A stretch of 64,000 nt of DNA from JAEUIX01 sp046156035 (GCA_046156035.1 JBJXEW010000025.1:62001-126000), one strand, 5' to 3'; positions 10,095-18,781 are shown, counted from the first letter of the stretch. Numbers and translations are program-made. The notes: generated by a model not told the origin, from the sequence alone.

Positions 10095-11350
10095 ATGGCC
10101 CCCCTGCGCCGGCGAGCCGCGCACAGCACGCCGCACGCGGCGAGCACGCCCACCGACGGGGCCGGCAGGCTCACCAACTGGCTCGCGTCAAAGGTGCCCA
10201 GGAGCGGGTTGCCGAAGGTATCAAGGAAGTTGCCTCGCACGAAGAACTCCATCTCCTGCTGGCCTTGTGTAGGGAAGAACTCCTTCATCGCCCGCGATCC
10301 GAGGGTGAGGTCGCCCATGGACCACGTGAGCGTGGCTTGAAGCATGCTGTTGGCGCCGCTCACGCTCGTGTCGGGCACGATGAAGGCATCAACGAGCGTG
10401 GCGATGAGCGGGATGAGGCCATCGCCGCGCGTGATCATGAGCGACGATTCGCTGAGGCTCCACGCGCCGGGAATGTCCAAGTCCGGCCCGACAAGCATCA
10501 TCGGCAGCACCGAAAGCGTCGAGCCCACGAGGGCATCCGAGGGGCCCATGTTGCCATCGGCGTACTTGACGAACGTGACGGGGACCGGTGAGAACGAGAA
10601 CGCGCTGCCGTCAAAGCTCATCTTGGACGAGTTCCCGGAGGACTCGGGTGTGGCCCCCGTGCACGTCCCCGACTCCTTGGCCTTTTCCTTCTTCTTGGGC
10701 GGCGCGGCCTCGGTCAGATACCCCTCGTAGGGCGACTTGCCGCCGTTGTCAGCGCCGGTGAGGCGCGTGATGAACGACCAAAGGAACTCGTCGGGCATGA
10801 TCTCCTTGCCCGGATCGGTTGCGAGCGTGATCATCTGTTTGTCCGGGGAGATGGTGACGTTGGGGAACGCCTTGCCGCCGGTGCTGGCCGGGTCGATCGT
10901 GTCCTTGGGTGCCCCGAGGCCATCCTTGCGCAGCAAGTTGATGTGGATGTCGCCGATCTTCTTCTTCGTCTTGTTCTGGAAGATCGCGCCGTGGGCCTTG
11001 CCGGCCGGGGGTGCGGCGCCGGCCACCAGCGTGGGAAAGCCGATCGACTGGAACCCGATGGGCTTGGTGCTGTCAAAGAGCCCCGCACCCGCAAGGTCGC
11101 CGCCCGTCACGTCATCGCGCGTGATGCCCTTGGTCTTGGCGTCGCCCATCAGCCCGTCAAGCATCGTTTTATACGGGCCATCGTCGGTCGACCCGTGCCG
11201 GTCGTTGCCGTCCGGGGCCTTGATCTTGTCCCATTGGATCAGGACCACGGCGGACTGCACCGTGCCCGCGGCAGTCAAAATCGCCGCGACGGCCGCGACA
11301 CTGAGCACACACGGCGCACGCAGACCCAAAGGGGCATCGGTGTAAGACAT
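10091..11350 (-). CDS. Secreted protein with P-x-P C-terminal sorting-like tail (paralog 2)
   Basis: About 419 residues, starting at the ATG at 11350, which has AAGGAGAG about 6 nt upstream; the frame is open to 11482 but that extension looks non-coding. A signal peptide (VLSVAAVAAILTAAGTVQSA) is followed by VVLIQWDKIK. The protein has Lys/Gly-rich blocks and ends in SLPAPSVGVLAACGVLCAA followed by RRRRGAM, resembling a PEP-CTERM tail with PAPS in place of PEP. Tandem homology with the next gene and a GTGA stop/start overlap show a duplicated, translationally coupled pair. I do not recognise the main domain. Surface anchoring by the nearby exosortase is a reasonable but unproved idea. Confidence 0.82.
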   Translation of the reverse strand: MSYTDAPLGLRAPCVLSVAAVAAILTAAGTVQSAVVLIQWDKIKAPDGNDRHGSTDDGPYKTMLDGLMGDAKTKGITRDDVTGGDLAGAGLFDSTKPIGFQSIGFPTLVAGAAPPAGKAHGAIFQNKTKKKIGDIHINLLRKDGLGAPKDTIDPASTGGKAFPNVTISPDKQMITLATDPGKEIMPDEFLWSFITRLTGADNGGKSPYEGYLTEAAPPKKKEKAKESGTCTGATPESSGNSSKMSFDGSAFSFSPVPVTFVKYADGNMGPSDALVGSTLSVLPMMLVGPDLDIPGAWSLSESSLMITRGDGLIPLIATLVDAFIVPDTSVSGANSMLQATLTWSMGDLTLGSRAMKEFFPTQGQQEMEFFVRGNFLDTFGNPLLGTFDASQLVSLPAPSVGVLAACGVLCAARRRRGAM

Positions 11351-11537
11351 GGATTCTCTCCTTCGCTCTTCCTTCCAAAAAACCGGATGATGAACCACTC
11401 CGGACACCCCAACATGCCACAAGGGACCGAGAATGTCAAGCCCCAACCCGCATTGAACGCGAAAAAGAGGGACGGCAACCACTCAGCCCGGTCACCAAAC
11501 GACACCCCACCGTCGCGCATCGCTCTACGATTGACCC

Positions 11538-12698
11538 GTGCCAGCACCGACACCCGAACCCGGCGATTCTCCGGCTGCCGCGGCCGTGGCCCGGACCCTC
11601 TCCCGCCACCCACGGGCCTTGGGCGGCGACCCCGTGCGTTCACTGCCCGCGCCGGTCGTCAGCCTGTCGGGCATGGTGCTGAACAACGCGGGCGGAGCCT
11701 TGGACCACGACCTGCCCAAACGCAAGCCACCCTGGCTCAAGGCCAAGGTGCCCAGCGGGCCGGGCTACGAGCGGCTGAAGGGGATCATGCAGGAACACCG
11801 CCTCCACACCGTGTGCGAGGAGGCCGGCTGCCCCAACATGGGCGAGTGCTGGGACCGCGGCGTGGCCACCATCATGATCCTTGGCGACACCTGCACACGC
11901 GCGTGCGGCTTCTGCAACGTGAAGACCGGTCGCCCCACCATTCTCGACAAGGACGAACCACGGCGCGTGGCCGAGAGTTTGCGCCTCATGGGCCTCAAGC
12001 ACGTCGTCATCACGAGTGTGAACCGCGACGAACTCCCCGACGGGGGCGCTGGCATCTGGGCCGAGACCATCATCCGCACGCGCGATGCCTGCCCGCAGAT
12101 GAGCATCGAGGTCCTGATCCCCGATTTTCTCGGCGACGCCGCGGCGCTGCAGATGGTGATCGACGCGAAGCCACACATCATCGACCACAACCTCGAAACC
12201 GTCCGCCGCATGTACCCCGCCGTGCGCCCCAGCGCCCAGTTTGATCGCTCGCTGCAACTCCTCCGCCGCGTGAAAGAAGCCGGCTGCGTCGCCAAGACCG
12301 GCATCATGGTCGGCATCGGCGAGAACGATGACGAGGTGCTGGAACTTCTCGACGAAGTGCTGGAAGGCACGAAGGCATCACCGCAGGCATCGGGCCCTGG
12401 GCATCGGGCTTCAGTGGCCGATTCCGCAAACACAGGCTCCTGCACCAGTGCCCAGTCCCCAGTGCCCAGTGCCTTCGAGTCTTGCGACATCCTCACCATC
12501 GGCCAGTACCTCCAGCCCACACGCAACCACCTGCCGGTTGAGCGCTTCGTCACGCCCGACCAGTTCGCGCTCTTCAAGCGCGAGGGCCTGAGGCGTGGCT
12601 TCAAGGTCGTCGAGTCCGGCCCGCTGGTGCGCTCCAGTTACCACGCGGACCATCAAGCCGACGGGCTGACGGACATCCTCAAGGCGCGGCTGTCGTAA
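11538..12698 (+). CDS. lipA: Lipoyl synthase
   Basis: Radical-SAM enzyme that inserts two sulfur atoms into octanoyl-protein to make the lipoyl cofactor. The auxiliary cluster cysteines (C93, C98 and C104 in CEEAGCPNMGEC) and the radical-SAM triad (C119, C123 and C126 in CTRACGFC) are present, as is the C-terminal RSSYHAD motif. GTG at 11538 is the longest start; residues 1-45 look poorly conserved and ATG at 11673 is possible. Between LDEVLEG and CDILTIGQYLQPT there are roughly 36 extra residues, rich in Ser, Ala, Pro and Gly (about residues 277-313, DNA 12370-12478), where the family normally has a short helix-loop. All catalytic motifs are intact, so the protein is probably active. It is followed 41 bp later by hisS. 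Confidence 0.93.
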   Translation: MPAPTPEPGDSPAAAAVARTLSRHPRALGGDPVRSLPAPVVSLSGMVLNNAGGALDHDLPKRKPPWLKAKVPSGPGYERLKGIMQEHRLHTVCEEAGCPNMGECWDRGVATIMILGDTCTRACGFCNVKTGRPTILDKDEPRRVAESLRLMGLKHVVITSVNRDELPDGGAGIWAETIIRTRDACPQMSIEVLIPDFLGDAAALQMVIDAKPHIIDHNLETVRRMYPAVRPSAQFDRSLQLLRRVKEAGCVAKTGIMVGIGENDDEVLELLDEVLEGTKASPQASGPGHRASVADSANTGSCTSAQSPVPSAFESCDILTIGQYLQPTRNHLPVERFVTPDQFALFKREGLRRGFKVVESGPLVRSSYHADHQADGLTDILKARLS

Positions 12699-12739
12699 GG
12701 GCCGAGACAGCGGCCCCGCACACCTACCCTCGCCCCGTC

Positions 12740-14254
12740 ATGACGGCACCTCCCTCCCCCGGCCCCGCACCCAAGCCCCAGCACGCCGCGCCGATCGCCG
12801 CGCCCACCGGCACGCGCGACCTCTACCCCATCGAACTCGCACGCCGCCGCTTCATCGAAGACAAGTGGCGCAAGGTCGCCATCCGCCACGGCTTCGATGA
12901 GATCGACGGCCCCACCTTCGAGCACGCCTCCCTCTACGCCGTCAAGAGTGGCGACGGCATCCTCGGCGAACTCTTCCAGACCTTCAGCGGCAAAGACGAA
13001 GAGCGCGTCAAGAAGATGGGCGCGGCACTCGCCACCGGCGAGCGCGGCGGCGACGCCATGGCCCCCTACGCCCTCCGCCCCGAGTTCACACCCACGCTCG
13101 CACGCATGTACGCCGCGCGGGCCAAGCAACTCCCCCAGCCCACCAAGTGGTTCTGGCAAGGCACCTGCTTCCGCGCCGAACGCCCGCAGCGCGGCCGCCT
13201 GCGCGAGTTCTGGCAGTGGAACTGCGACATCATCGGTGGAGCCGATTCGCTATCGGCCGACGTGGAGGCGTTTGCCTGCTGCGTGGACCTTCTCCAAGCA
13301 TGTGGCTTGACGCCTGCGGATGTCACCATCAAAATATCAGACCGCACTGTCTTCAGTGAGATGTTGGTCTCGGTAGGGATCCAGCGAAGCAGTGTGCCGA
13401 GCTGGCTTGTGCTAATTGACCGGTTCGCGAGCCTTTCCGAATCTGATCGCATGACAGAAGCCGCACGCTTCGGCGCCACAGCGGAAGAGTTGCTGCGGGT
13501 AACGCATCTGCTGAGCGGCACGGATCCAGAAGCTAGGCACCAAGCAGAAGCCGCCCTCCACGCGCGTGGGCTGGGCAACACGGCGGAAGAGATCAAGTCT
13601 GCCGCACGTGAGCTAGTCAGAGTGCAGATCGGCACATCGGTTGAGTCCATGAACAGGCTTGCCGAAGAGGTGGCCAAAGCTGGCCTGTTGCGTTGGTTTC
13701 ACCTCGACACAAAAGTCGTGCGCGGCCTCGCGTACTACACCGGCATGGTTTTCGAGGTTCACGAGACCTCCGGCGCGATGCGCGCCATCGCCGGCGGCGG
13801 CCGCTACGACAACCTCATCGAACTCTTCGGCGGCCCCCCCACACCCGCCGTCGGCTTCGGCATGGGCGATGTCGTGCTCTCCCTCGTGCTGCAAGACAAG
13901 AAGGGCCCGGACGGCAAGGCCCTCATGCCCAGCGACCGCGACATCGCCGCGGCTCTCGGCCTGCGGCCCGATGCGTTCGTCATTTCCAACGGCCTGAGCG
14001 AATCCGATGCGCAGGTGGCGCCGCTGCTCGCGTCGCTTCGGCGCGCCGGCCTGCACGCGCGCCGGAGTTACAAGAGCACGAAGAACATCGGCAAACTCCT
14101 CAAAGAAGGGGCCGATGCGGGAGCCCGCTTCGCCGTCATCATCGAGAACGGCGCGGAAGCCACCGTCAAGGACCTTGACACCAACCAGCAGCGTCCGGAC
14201 AAGGTGCCGCTCGCCAGCGTGCCCGCGAGCATTCCGGCGCCCACTCGCCCGTAG
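12740..14254 (+). CDS. hisS: Histidyl-tRNA synthetase
   Basis: Class II aminoacyl-tRNA synthetase, 504 residues, charging tRNA-His. Visible motifs are APTGTRDLYP near the N-terminus, motif 2 (FRAERPQRGRLREFWQWN), the histidine-binding VVRGLAYYTG block, GGGRYDNL and a C-terminal anticodon-binding domain (ESDAQVAPLLASLRRAGLHA). The last 25 residues are an extra Pro-rich tail. DNA from about 13235 to 13715 differs sharply in base and codon use from the flanks: 28 of 60 bases are G or C in 13321-13380 versus 42 of 60 in 13081-13140. The segment encodes the region between motif 2 and the histidine motif, the reading frame is intact, and it looks like a recombinant patch. A 46-bp repeat follows the stop. 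Confidence 0.95.
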   Translation: MTAPPSPGPAPKPQHAAPIAAPTGTRDLYPIELARRRFIEDKWRKVAIRHGFDEIDGPTFEHASLYAVKSGDGILGELFQTFSGKDEERVKKMGAALATGERGGDAMAPYALRPEFTPTLARMYAARAKQLPQPTKWFWQGTCFRAERPQRGRLREFWQWNCDIIGGADSLSADVEAFACCVDLLQACGLTPADVTIKISDRTVFSEMLVSVGIQRSSVPSWLVLIDRFASLSESDRMTEAARFGATAEELLRVTHLLSGTDPEARHQAEAALHARGLGNTAEEIKSAARELVRVQIGTSVESMNRLAEEVAKAGLLRWFHLDTKVVRGLAYYTGMVFEVHETSGAMRAIAGGGRYDNLIELFGGPPTPAVGFGMGDVVLSLVLQDKKGPDGKALMPSDRDIAAALGLRPDAFVISNGLSESDAQVAPLLASLRRAGLHARRSYKSTKNIGKLLKEGADAGARFAVIIENGAEATVKDLDTNQQRPDKVPLASVPASIPAPTRP

Positions 14255-14273
14255 CCGCGTGCGTTGGCCCACC

Positions 14274-14319
14274 CGTGGCCTTGAAGCCCCCTCCCAGAGG
14301 GAGGGGGTGGGGGGTGGGC
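14274..14319 (+). repeat. 46-bp dispersed repeat with hairpin (copy A)
   Basis: This 46-nt stretch, 20 nt after the hisS stop, is identical to 27179-27224. Its core is a perfect hairpin, CCCCCTCCC-AGA-GGGAGGGGG, followed by a G-rich run. A related hairpin, CCCCTCCC-TTT-GGGAGGGG, lies at 56390-56408. Position immediately downstream of genes suggests a 3'-end or REP-like element; there is no T-tract, so a classical intrinsic terminator is not clear. Confidence 0.85.
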
Positions 14320-14409
14320 AGACCCCGGCGACGGCCCTTGCATTCTCTGCGGTGCGCCCCACGCTCGGCGTTTTACTTCTCACCCGCTCCCGCCGATGAT
14401 TCCCCCCTC

Positions 14410-15651
14410 ATGGCTACACCCGCAACCTTCCTCATCATCTCGCAGGTCTACATCCCCGACCCGGCCAGCGTGGGCCAGCACATCGCCGATGCCGCGGCCG
14501 AGATGGCCCGGCGCGGCTATCGCGTCATCGTCTACGCCTCCGCACGCGGCTACGACGACCCCACCAAAAAATACCCCTCCCGCGAAACACTGAGCGGCGT
14601 CGAGGTCCGCCGCCTGCCCCTCTCTTCGCTCGGCAAGTCCTCCATCGCCATCCGCCTCATCGCCCAGTGGATCTTCCTCGCACAGGCCACCCTCCGCGGC
14701 CTCTTCACCCGCAACCTCGTCGGCCTCATAGTCAGCACCTCGCCCCCCTTCTGCGGCGTCGGCGGCGCGCTCATCTCGCTCCTGCGGCGCGTGCCCATGA
14801 AGTACTGGGCCATGGACCTCAACCCGGACCAGATGATCGCGATGCGCAAGATCACCGAGAAGTCACTCTCGGCCCGCGTCTTCAATCTCTTCAACCGCGT
14901 CACCCTCCGGCGCGCCACCGAGGTGATCGCCCTCGATCGCTTCATGGTCGAACGCCTCAACGCCAAACTTCCGCACGGAGCCCTGGCCAGCAAGATGCAC
15001 GTCATGCCCCCCTGGCCCCACGAGGATGAACTGGCCCGCATCGCCCACGACGACAACCCCTTCCGCAAAGAGCACAAACTCGACGGCAAGTTCGTCGTCA
15101 TGTACTCCGGCAACCACTCCCCCGCCAACCCCATCGCCACCATCCTCGACGCCGCCGAACGCCTTCAAGACGACGACCGCTTCGTCTTCATGTGCATCGG
15201 CGGCGGCGGCGGCAAGAAAGAAGTCGAGGAGCGCGTAGCCCAGGGCATCAAGAACATCCGCTCGCTCCCCTACCAGCCCCTCAACCAGATCAAGTACTCC
15301 CTCTCCGCGGCGGATGTGCACATCGTCTCCATCGGCGACTCGGTGGTGGGCATCGTCCATCCCTGCAAGGTGTACGGAGCGATGGCCGTCAGCCGTCCCA
15401 TCCTCCTCTTGGGCCCCAACCCCTGCCACGTCAGCGACCTCATCGACCAGCACAAAATCGGCTGGCACATCTCGCACGGCAACGTGGATGCCGCGCTCAC
15501 CGTCCTCCGTGAAATGGCCGCGCTGCCACCCGCCGACCTCAAAGCCATGGGCGAACGCGCGGCGAAGGTCATCGCCACCACGCTCAGCAAGGCTTCGCTC
15601 CAGAAGCGCTTCTGCGATGTGCTGCAAAGGGGCCTGATCGGCCCCGGCTGA
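14410..15651 (+). CDS. Glycosyltransferase family 4 (WbuB-like)
   Basis: A 413-residue GT-B fold glycosyltransferase, probably adding a sugar to a polysaccharide or lipid intermediate. The N-terminal domain has FLIISQVYIPDPASVGQHI and the C-terminal domain has FVVMYSGNHSPANPIATILD, GGGGGKKEVEERV and the acceptor/donor region SIGDSVVGIVHPCKVYGAMA. ATG at 14410 is used because the open frame further upstream runs through the repeat at 14274-14319. A hydrophobic patch at about residues 75-120 may associate with the membrane. Sugar specificity cannot be told. It converges with the lipoprotein gene at 15669. Confidence 0.85.
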   Translation: MATPATFLIISQVYIPDPASVGQHIADAAAEMARRGYRVIVYASARGYDDPTKKYPSRETLSGVEVRRLPLSSLGKSSIAIRLIAQWIFLAQATLRGLFTRNLVGLIVSTSPPFCGVGGALISLLRRVPMKYWAMDLNPDQMIAMRKITEKSLSARVFNLFNRVTLRRATEVIALDRFMVERLNAKLPHGALASKMHVMPPWPHEDELARIAHDDNPFRKEHKLDGKFVVMYSGNHSPANPIATILDAAERLQDDDRFVFMCIGGGGGKKEVEERVAQGIKNIRSLPYQPLNQIKYSLSAADVHIVSIGDSVVGIVHPCKVYGAMAVSRPILLLGPNPCHVSDLIDQHKIGWHISHGNVDAALTVLREMAALPPADLKAMGERAAKVIATTLSKASLQKRFCDVLQRGLIGPG

Positions 15652-15668
15652 GCGCCCCCGGGCCGCGG

Positions 15669-16079
15669 TCAGTCGCGCTTCTTGCTTCGCTGCCGCAGGG
15701 CCTCAAGCGTGAGCAGCGTCTGCCGCTCCGCCGGCGTCAGCGTCTGAGGCGTTTTCTCGCCGGAGCGCAATTTGGCCACGATCACGCGGCCGTCGTCGAT
15801 GAGTTTCTGGCCCGGGTTCACCGTCACAGCCGTGGTTGCGGCGGTGGTTCCTGCCGCGGGCCCCACCACGCCCGTGTTGATCGCGACCACCGTCGTGTCC
15901 GTCGGGGGTAGCGCAACCACGGTGGCCGCCGAGCCGGTGGGTGTGGTCACGACCTGTCCCTCCCCCGTGGCCCGCGGCTGCTCGCAGGCGCTCACCAACA
16001 GCGTGGCACCACACGCCAGCGCGGCAACCACGCCGCGGACTCGCCTCACCACCCGCCAGCATGGACACGCGTGGAGCAT
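15669..16079 (-). CDS. Small putative lipoprotein of unknown function
   Basis: A 136-residue protein with an N-terminal signal ending in a lipobox (LLVSAC, Cys32), then a Thr/Val/Ala-rich low-complexity stretch (residues 40-90) and a charged helical C-terminus (LTPAERQTLLTLEALRQRSK). I do not recognise a family. It is convergent with the glycosyltransferase, 17 bp apart, and divergent from phhA. The Thr-rich part may be a linker exposing the C-terminal helix outside the membrane (inference). Confidence 0.65.
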   Translation of the reverse strand: MLHACPCWRVVRRVRGVVAALACGATLLVSACEQPRATGEGQVVTTPTGSAATVVALPPTDTTVVAINTGVVGPAAGTTAATTAVTVNPGQKLIDDGRVIVAKLRSGEKTPQTLTPAERQTLLTLEALRQRSKKRD

Positions 16080-16207
16080 CGCGGGCCGATGGTAGCGGTG
16101 CTTCAGGCCCGTACGGTTCTGCCCGAGTTATACTTCTGGACGGGAGCCGCGGCACAGGCCTGCTCCCCTTGCCCCACGCTGACTGTACCGGCCACGGAGC
16201 CCGAGCC

Positions 16208-17182
16208 ATGCGCCCCGAAATCCACTACAACAACATCATCGACTCGGATGAGGCCCGCCTGGCGCAGGCCCGGGCGGATGCCGCGCCGGGCCTGCCGCAC
16301 GAGCAGATCGACGCGCGGCAGTTCTATATCACGCAGCACTACACGAGGTACACGCGTGAGAACCACGACGTGTGGCGTGACCTCTTCGACCGCCGCTGGT
16401 CCATGCTGGAGAAGCAGGTCAGCGGGCAGTTCATCGAGGGGATGAAGATCCTCCGCCTCACGCGCGACCGCCTGCCGCTGCTGGACGACCTGGTGCTCGA
16501 CGCGGACATCGAGATCGCCGGCGGCGTGAAGGTGGCCAAGGGCACGCGCCTGGACGGCATCAACAAGTTCCTTCAAGCCCAGAGCACCTGGGCCAGTTAC
16601 GGCGTGCCCGGTTACCTGCCCGCCAAGAGTTTCTTCGCGTGCCTGGCGCAGCGGCAGTTCCCCACGACCGTGCTCATCCGCCCGCGCGAGGTGATGGACT
16701 ACCTCCCCGAGCCCGACATCTTCCACGACGTGTTCGGGCACGTGCCCCTGCACGCGCTGCGTGTGTTCGCCGATTTTCTGCAGGACTACGGGCGTGCCGC
16801 GCTCTTGTGCGACGACCCCCGCCACATCGAACGCCTCGGCCGGCTCTTCTGGTTCACGGTGGAGTTCGGCCTTATCCGTGAGGACAACCAGGTGAAGGTC
16901 TACGGATCGGGCCTGGTCAGCAGCCACGGCGAGAGCGCGTACGCCCTCACCGGCCGCTGGGAGGGCGGCGGGCCCGCGGCGGAGCCCATCAAAGACCGGC
17001 CCGTGCCCGAGTGGCGGGCGTTTGATCTCGAACGCGTCTGCGAGACACCCTTCGAGATCGACCACTACCAGCCGATCTACTACGTGCTGGAGAGTTTCCA
17101 GCAACTGCGTGACGCCATGAGCGAGTATGCCCGCAACGTGATCGGGAGCCGCGGCACGCTGGCGGGTGCCGGGCGAAGGTGA
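16208..17182 (+). CDS. phhA: Aromatic amino acid hydroxylase (phenylalanine 4-monooxygenase type)
   Basis: Non-heme iron, pterin-dependent hydroxylase of 324 residues, predicted to convert phenylalanine to tyrosine. Iron ligands are visible as H173 and H178 in PDIFHDVFGHVP and E219 in FTVEFGLI. The conserved block IRPREVMDYLPEPD precedes them, and YGSGLVSSHGE, FEIDHYQPIYYVL follow. The ATG at 16208 matches the expected N-terminus for the single-domain bacterial form, which lacks the ACT regulatory domain. No pterin-4a-carbinolamine dehydratase gene is adjacent. Tyrosine or tryptophan specificity cannot be excluded from sequence alone. Confidence 0.92.
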   Translation: MRPEIHYNNIIDSDEARLAQARADAAPGLPHEQIDARQFYITQHYTRYTRENHDVWRDLFDRRWSMLEKQVSGQFIEGMKILRLTRDRLPLLDDLVLDADIEIAGGVKVAKGTRLDGINKFLQAQSTWASYGVPGYLPAKSFFACLAQRQFPTTVLIRPREVMDYLPEPDIFHDVFGHVPLHALRVFADFLQDYGRAALLCDDPRHIERLGRLFWFTVEFGLIREDNQVKVYGSGLVSSHGESAYALTGRWEGGGPAAEPIKDRPVPEWRAFDLERVCETPFEIDHYQPIYYVLESFQQLRDAMSEYARNVIGSRGTLAGAGRR

Positions 17183-17200
17183 GCGAAGCGAGAGCCACAC

Positions 17201-17521
17201 GTGACAGAGCCGTCCACATCCCGGCCTTGGAACCCCGACCGGCTCAGCGAAGTGTGCAGGCAGTTCGCCGTTGCAGAGTTGTCGCTCTTCGGGTCGCGCG
17301 CATCCGGCGACGCGGACGCGGCCAGCGACTACGACGTGCTGGTGCGATTCCGTCCCGGTGCGCGGCCCCGCCTGAGCACCTTGGTTGACCTTCGCGCACG
17401 CTTGGGTGATGTGTTCGGACGGAGCGTGGACATGGTCACGGCTGGCGCCATCGACCACGCGCCGGCAGATCGTTTTTCCCAGAGCGTGCTGCGGACACGC
17501 CGGGTGCTCTATGCGGCGTGA
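17201..17521 (+). CDS. MNT-type nucleotidyltransferase antitoxin
   Basis: A 106-residue minimal nucleotidyltransferase. The signature GSx10DxD is exact (GSRASGDADAASDYD, about residues 30-44), followed by VLVRFRPG and a second acidic region (RSVDMVT). GTG at 17201 is the start. It overlaps the next gene, a HEPN protein, by 11 nt. In characterised MntA/HepT pairs this protein adenylylates the HEPN toxin to neutralise it; that role is inferred by family and gene order. It lies 18 bp after phhA on the same strand. Confidence 0.88.
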   Translation: MTEPSTSRPWNPDRLSEVCRQFAVAELSLFGSRASGDADAASDYDVLVRFRPGARPRLSTLVDLRARLGDVFGRSVDMVTAGAIDHAPADRFSQSVLRTRRVLYAA

Positions 17522-17882
17522 AACCGACAGGCGCCACGACATGGCTGCGGCGGCCAACGCCGTGCTGAACTACACGCGCGGCATGACGTTCGAGCAGTTC
17601 CTGGCGGATGCCAAGACACGCGATGCCACGATCCGGCAAGTTGAGATTCTGGGCGAGTCTGTCAAGGGCGTGGCCAAGAAGACGCTCGCCGCGATGCCCG
17701 GGCCGGACTGGAAGGGCTTGGCCGGCGTCCGCGACGTGCTCATCCATCAGTATTTTCGGGTCGACCCAACGGTTCTGTGGGAAGTGGTTCAAACCGACTG
17801 CCCGGCGGTGCTTGCCGCGGCGCTGGCCGAGCTCACCAAGCGCGGCGAGCCCGGCCTGGACTTCAGGCCGCTCGACCCGTAA
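17511..17882 (+). CDS. HEPN domain ribonuclease toxin (DUF86/HepT-like)
   Basis: A 123-residue HEPN protein with the catalytic RX4HXY motif at R74, H79 and Y81 (RDVLIHQYF). Such proteins act as metal-independent RNases that are blocked by the partner MNT protein. ATG at 17511 overlaps the end of the antitoxin gene, so translation is coupled. The frame is open further upstream, but that part overlaps the MNT gene and is not plausible. All key residues are present, so the toxin is predicted active. It is convergent with yicC, 11 bp apart. Confidence 0.88.
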   Translation: MRRETDRRHDMAAAANAVLNYTRGMTFEQFLADAKTRDATIRQVEILGESVKGVAKKTLAAMPGPDWKGLAGVRDVLIHQYFRVDPTVLWEVVQTDCPAVLAAALAELTKRGEPGLDFRPLDP

Positions 17883-17893
17883 CAACACGGTCG

Positions 17894-18781
17894 CTACTCC
17901 ACGTTCTGCACCTGCTCCTTGATCCGGTCGATCGCGCCCTTGATCTCCACAATGGCGCGGCTCAGGGCCGCATCGCCCGACTTGCTGGCCATCGTGTTGG
18001 CCTCGCGGAGCATCTCCTGCGCCAGAAAATCCAGCGTCCGGCCCACCGGCCCGTCGGTCGCCGTCAGCAGCCGCGTGTACTGCTCCATGTGCCCGCTCAG
18101 CCGCGTGATCTCCTCGGAAATGTCGCTGCGCTCGGCGTACACCGCGATCTCGCGGATCAGGTCCACCTCGTTGGCCCGCAACTGCGCATCCTGCAGCATC
18201 ATCTGGATGCGGTTCTTGAGGCGAAGTTCATAGTCCTGCACGCACTGGGGGGCGCGGGCCTGGATGATCTTCAGGCGCTCCACGATCACCTCGCGCTGCG
18301 CCAAAAGGTCCTCCAGCAGAGCCTTGCCCTCGCGCTCGCGCATGGCCGCGAGTTTCTCGCACGCCCGCTCCAGCAGCTTGGTGTACGCGCCGCGCGCCCG
18401 CTCGATCCGCGCCTCCTCGTTGGCCGGCGGGCTCAGCACCCCCGGCAACCCCAGCAGCGGCGCAATCTCCACCACCACCTTGCCGCTGGCCACCTGCGGC
18501 GTCTTGTTCAACTGCTCGATGTAGTGCCCCAGCACCGCGTGGTTGATGATGTGCGCGCCCTCCGCCGACGCCTCGTTGCAGATGGCGATCACCGTCACCG
18601 ACCCGCGGCTCAGCCGCCGCCGCACCTGCGATTCCAGCTCCGCCTCCAGCCCCTGAAACTCCTCCGGCAGGCGGATCGTGGCCTTGAAGTAGCGGTTGTT
18701 CAGCGAACGCACCTCGAGGAAGTACGAAGCGCCACCCTCCTGCGCGGAGGCGTCGCCAAACCCGGTCATGCTGCGGATCAC
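17894..18781 (-). CDS. yicC: YicC/YloC family endoribonuclease
   Basis: A 295-residue protein matching the YicC family in length and pattern: MIRSMTGFG at the N-terminus, EVRSLNNRYF, and the C-terminal DUF1732 block with EIAVYAERSDISEEITRL and LDFLAQEMLREANTMASKSG. Known members are RNA endonucleases linked to stationary-phase and RNA turnover. It overlaps secG by 4 nt (ATGA), so the two are probably translationally coupled. Nothing in the sequence suggests loss of function. Confidence 0.93.
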   Translation of the reverse strand: MIRSMTGFGDASAQEGGASYFLEVRSLNNRYFKATIRLPEEFQGLEAELESQVRRRLSRGSVTVIAICNEASAEGAHIINHAVLGHYIEQLNKTPQVASGKVVVEIAPLLGLPGVLSPPANEEARIERARGAYTKLLERACEKLAAMREREGKALLEDLLAQREVIVERLKIIQARAPQCVQDYELRLKNRIQMMLQDAQLRANEVDLIREIAVYAERSDISEEITRLSGHMEQYTRLLTATDGPVGRTLDFLAQEMLREANTMASKSGDAALSRAIVEIKGAIDRIKEQVQNVE

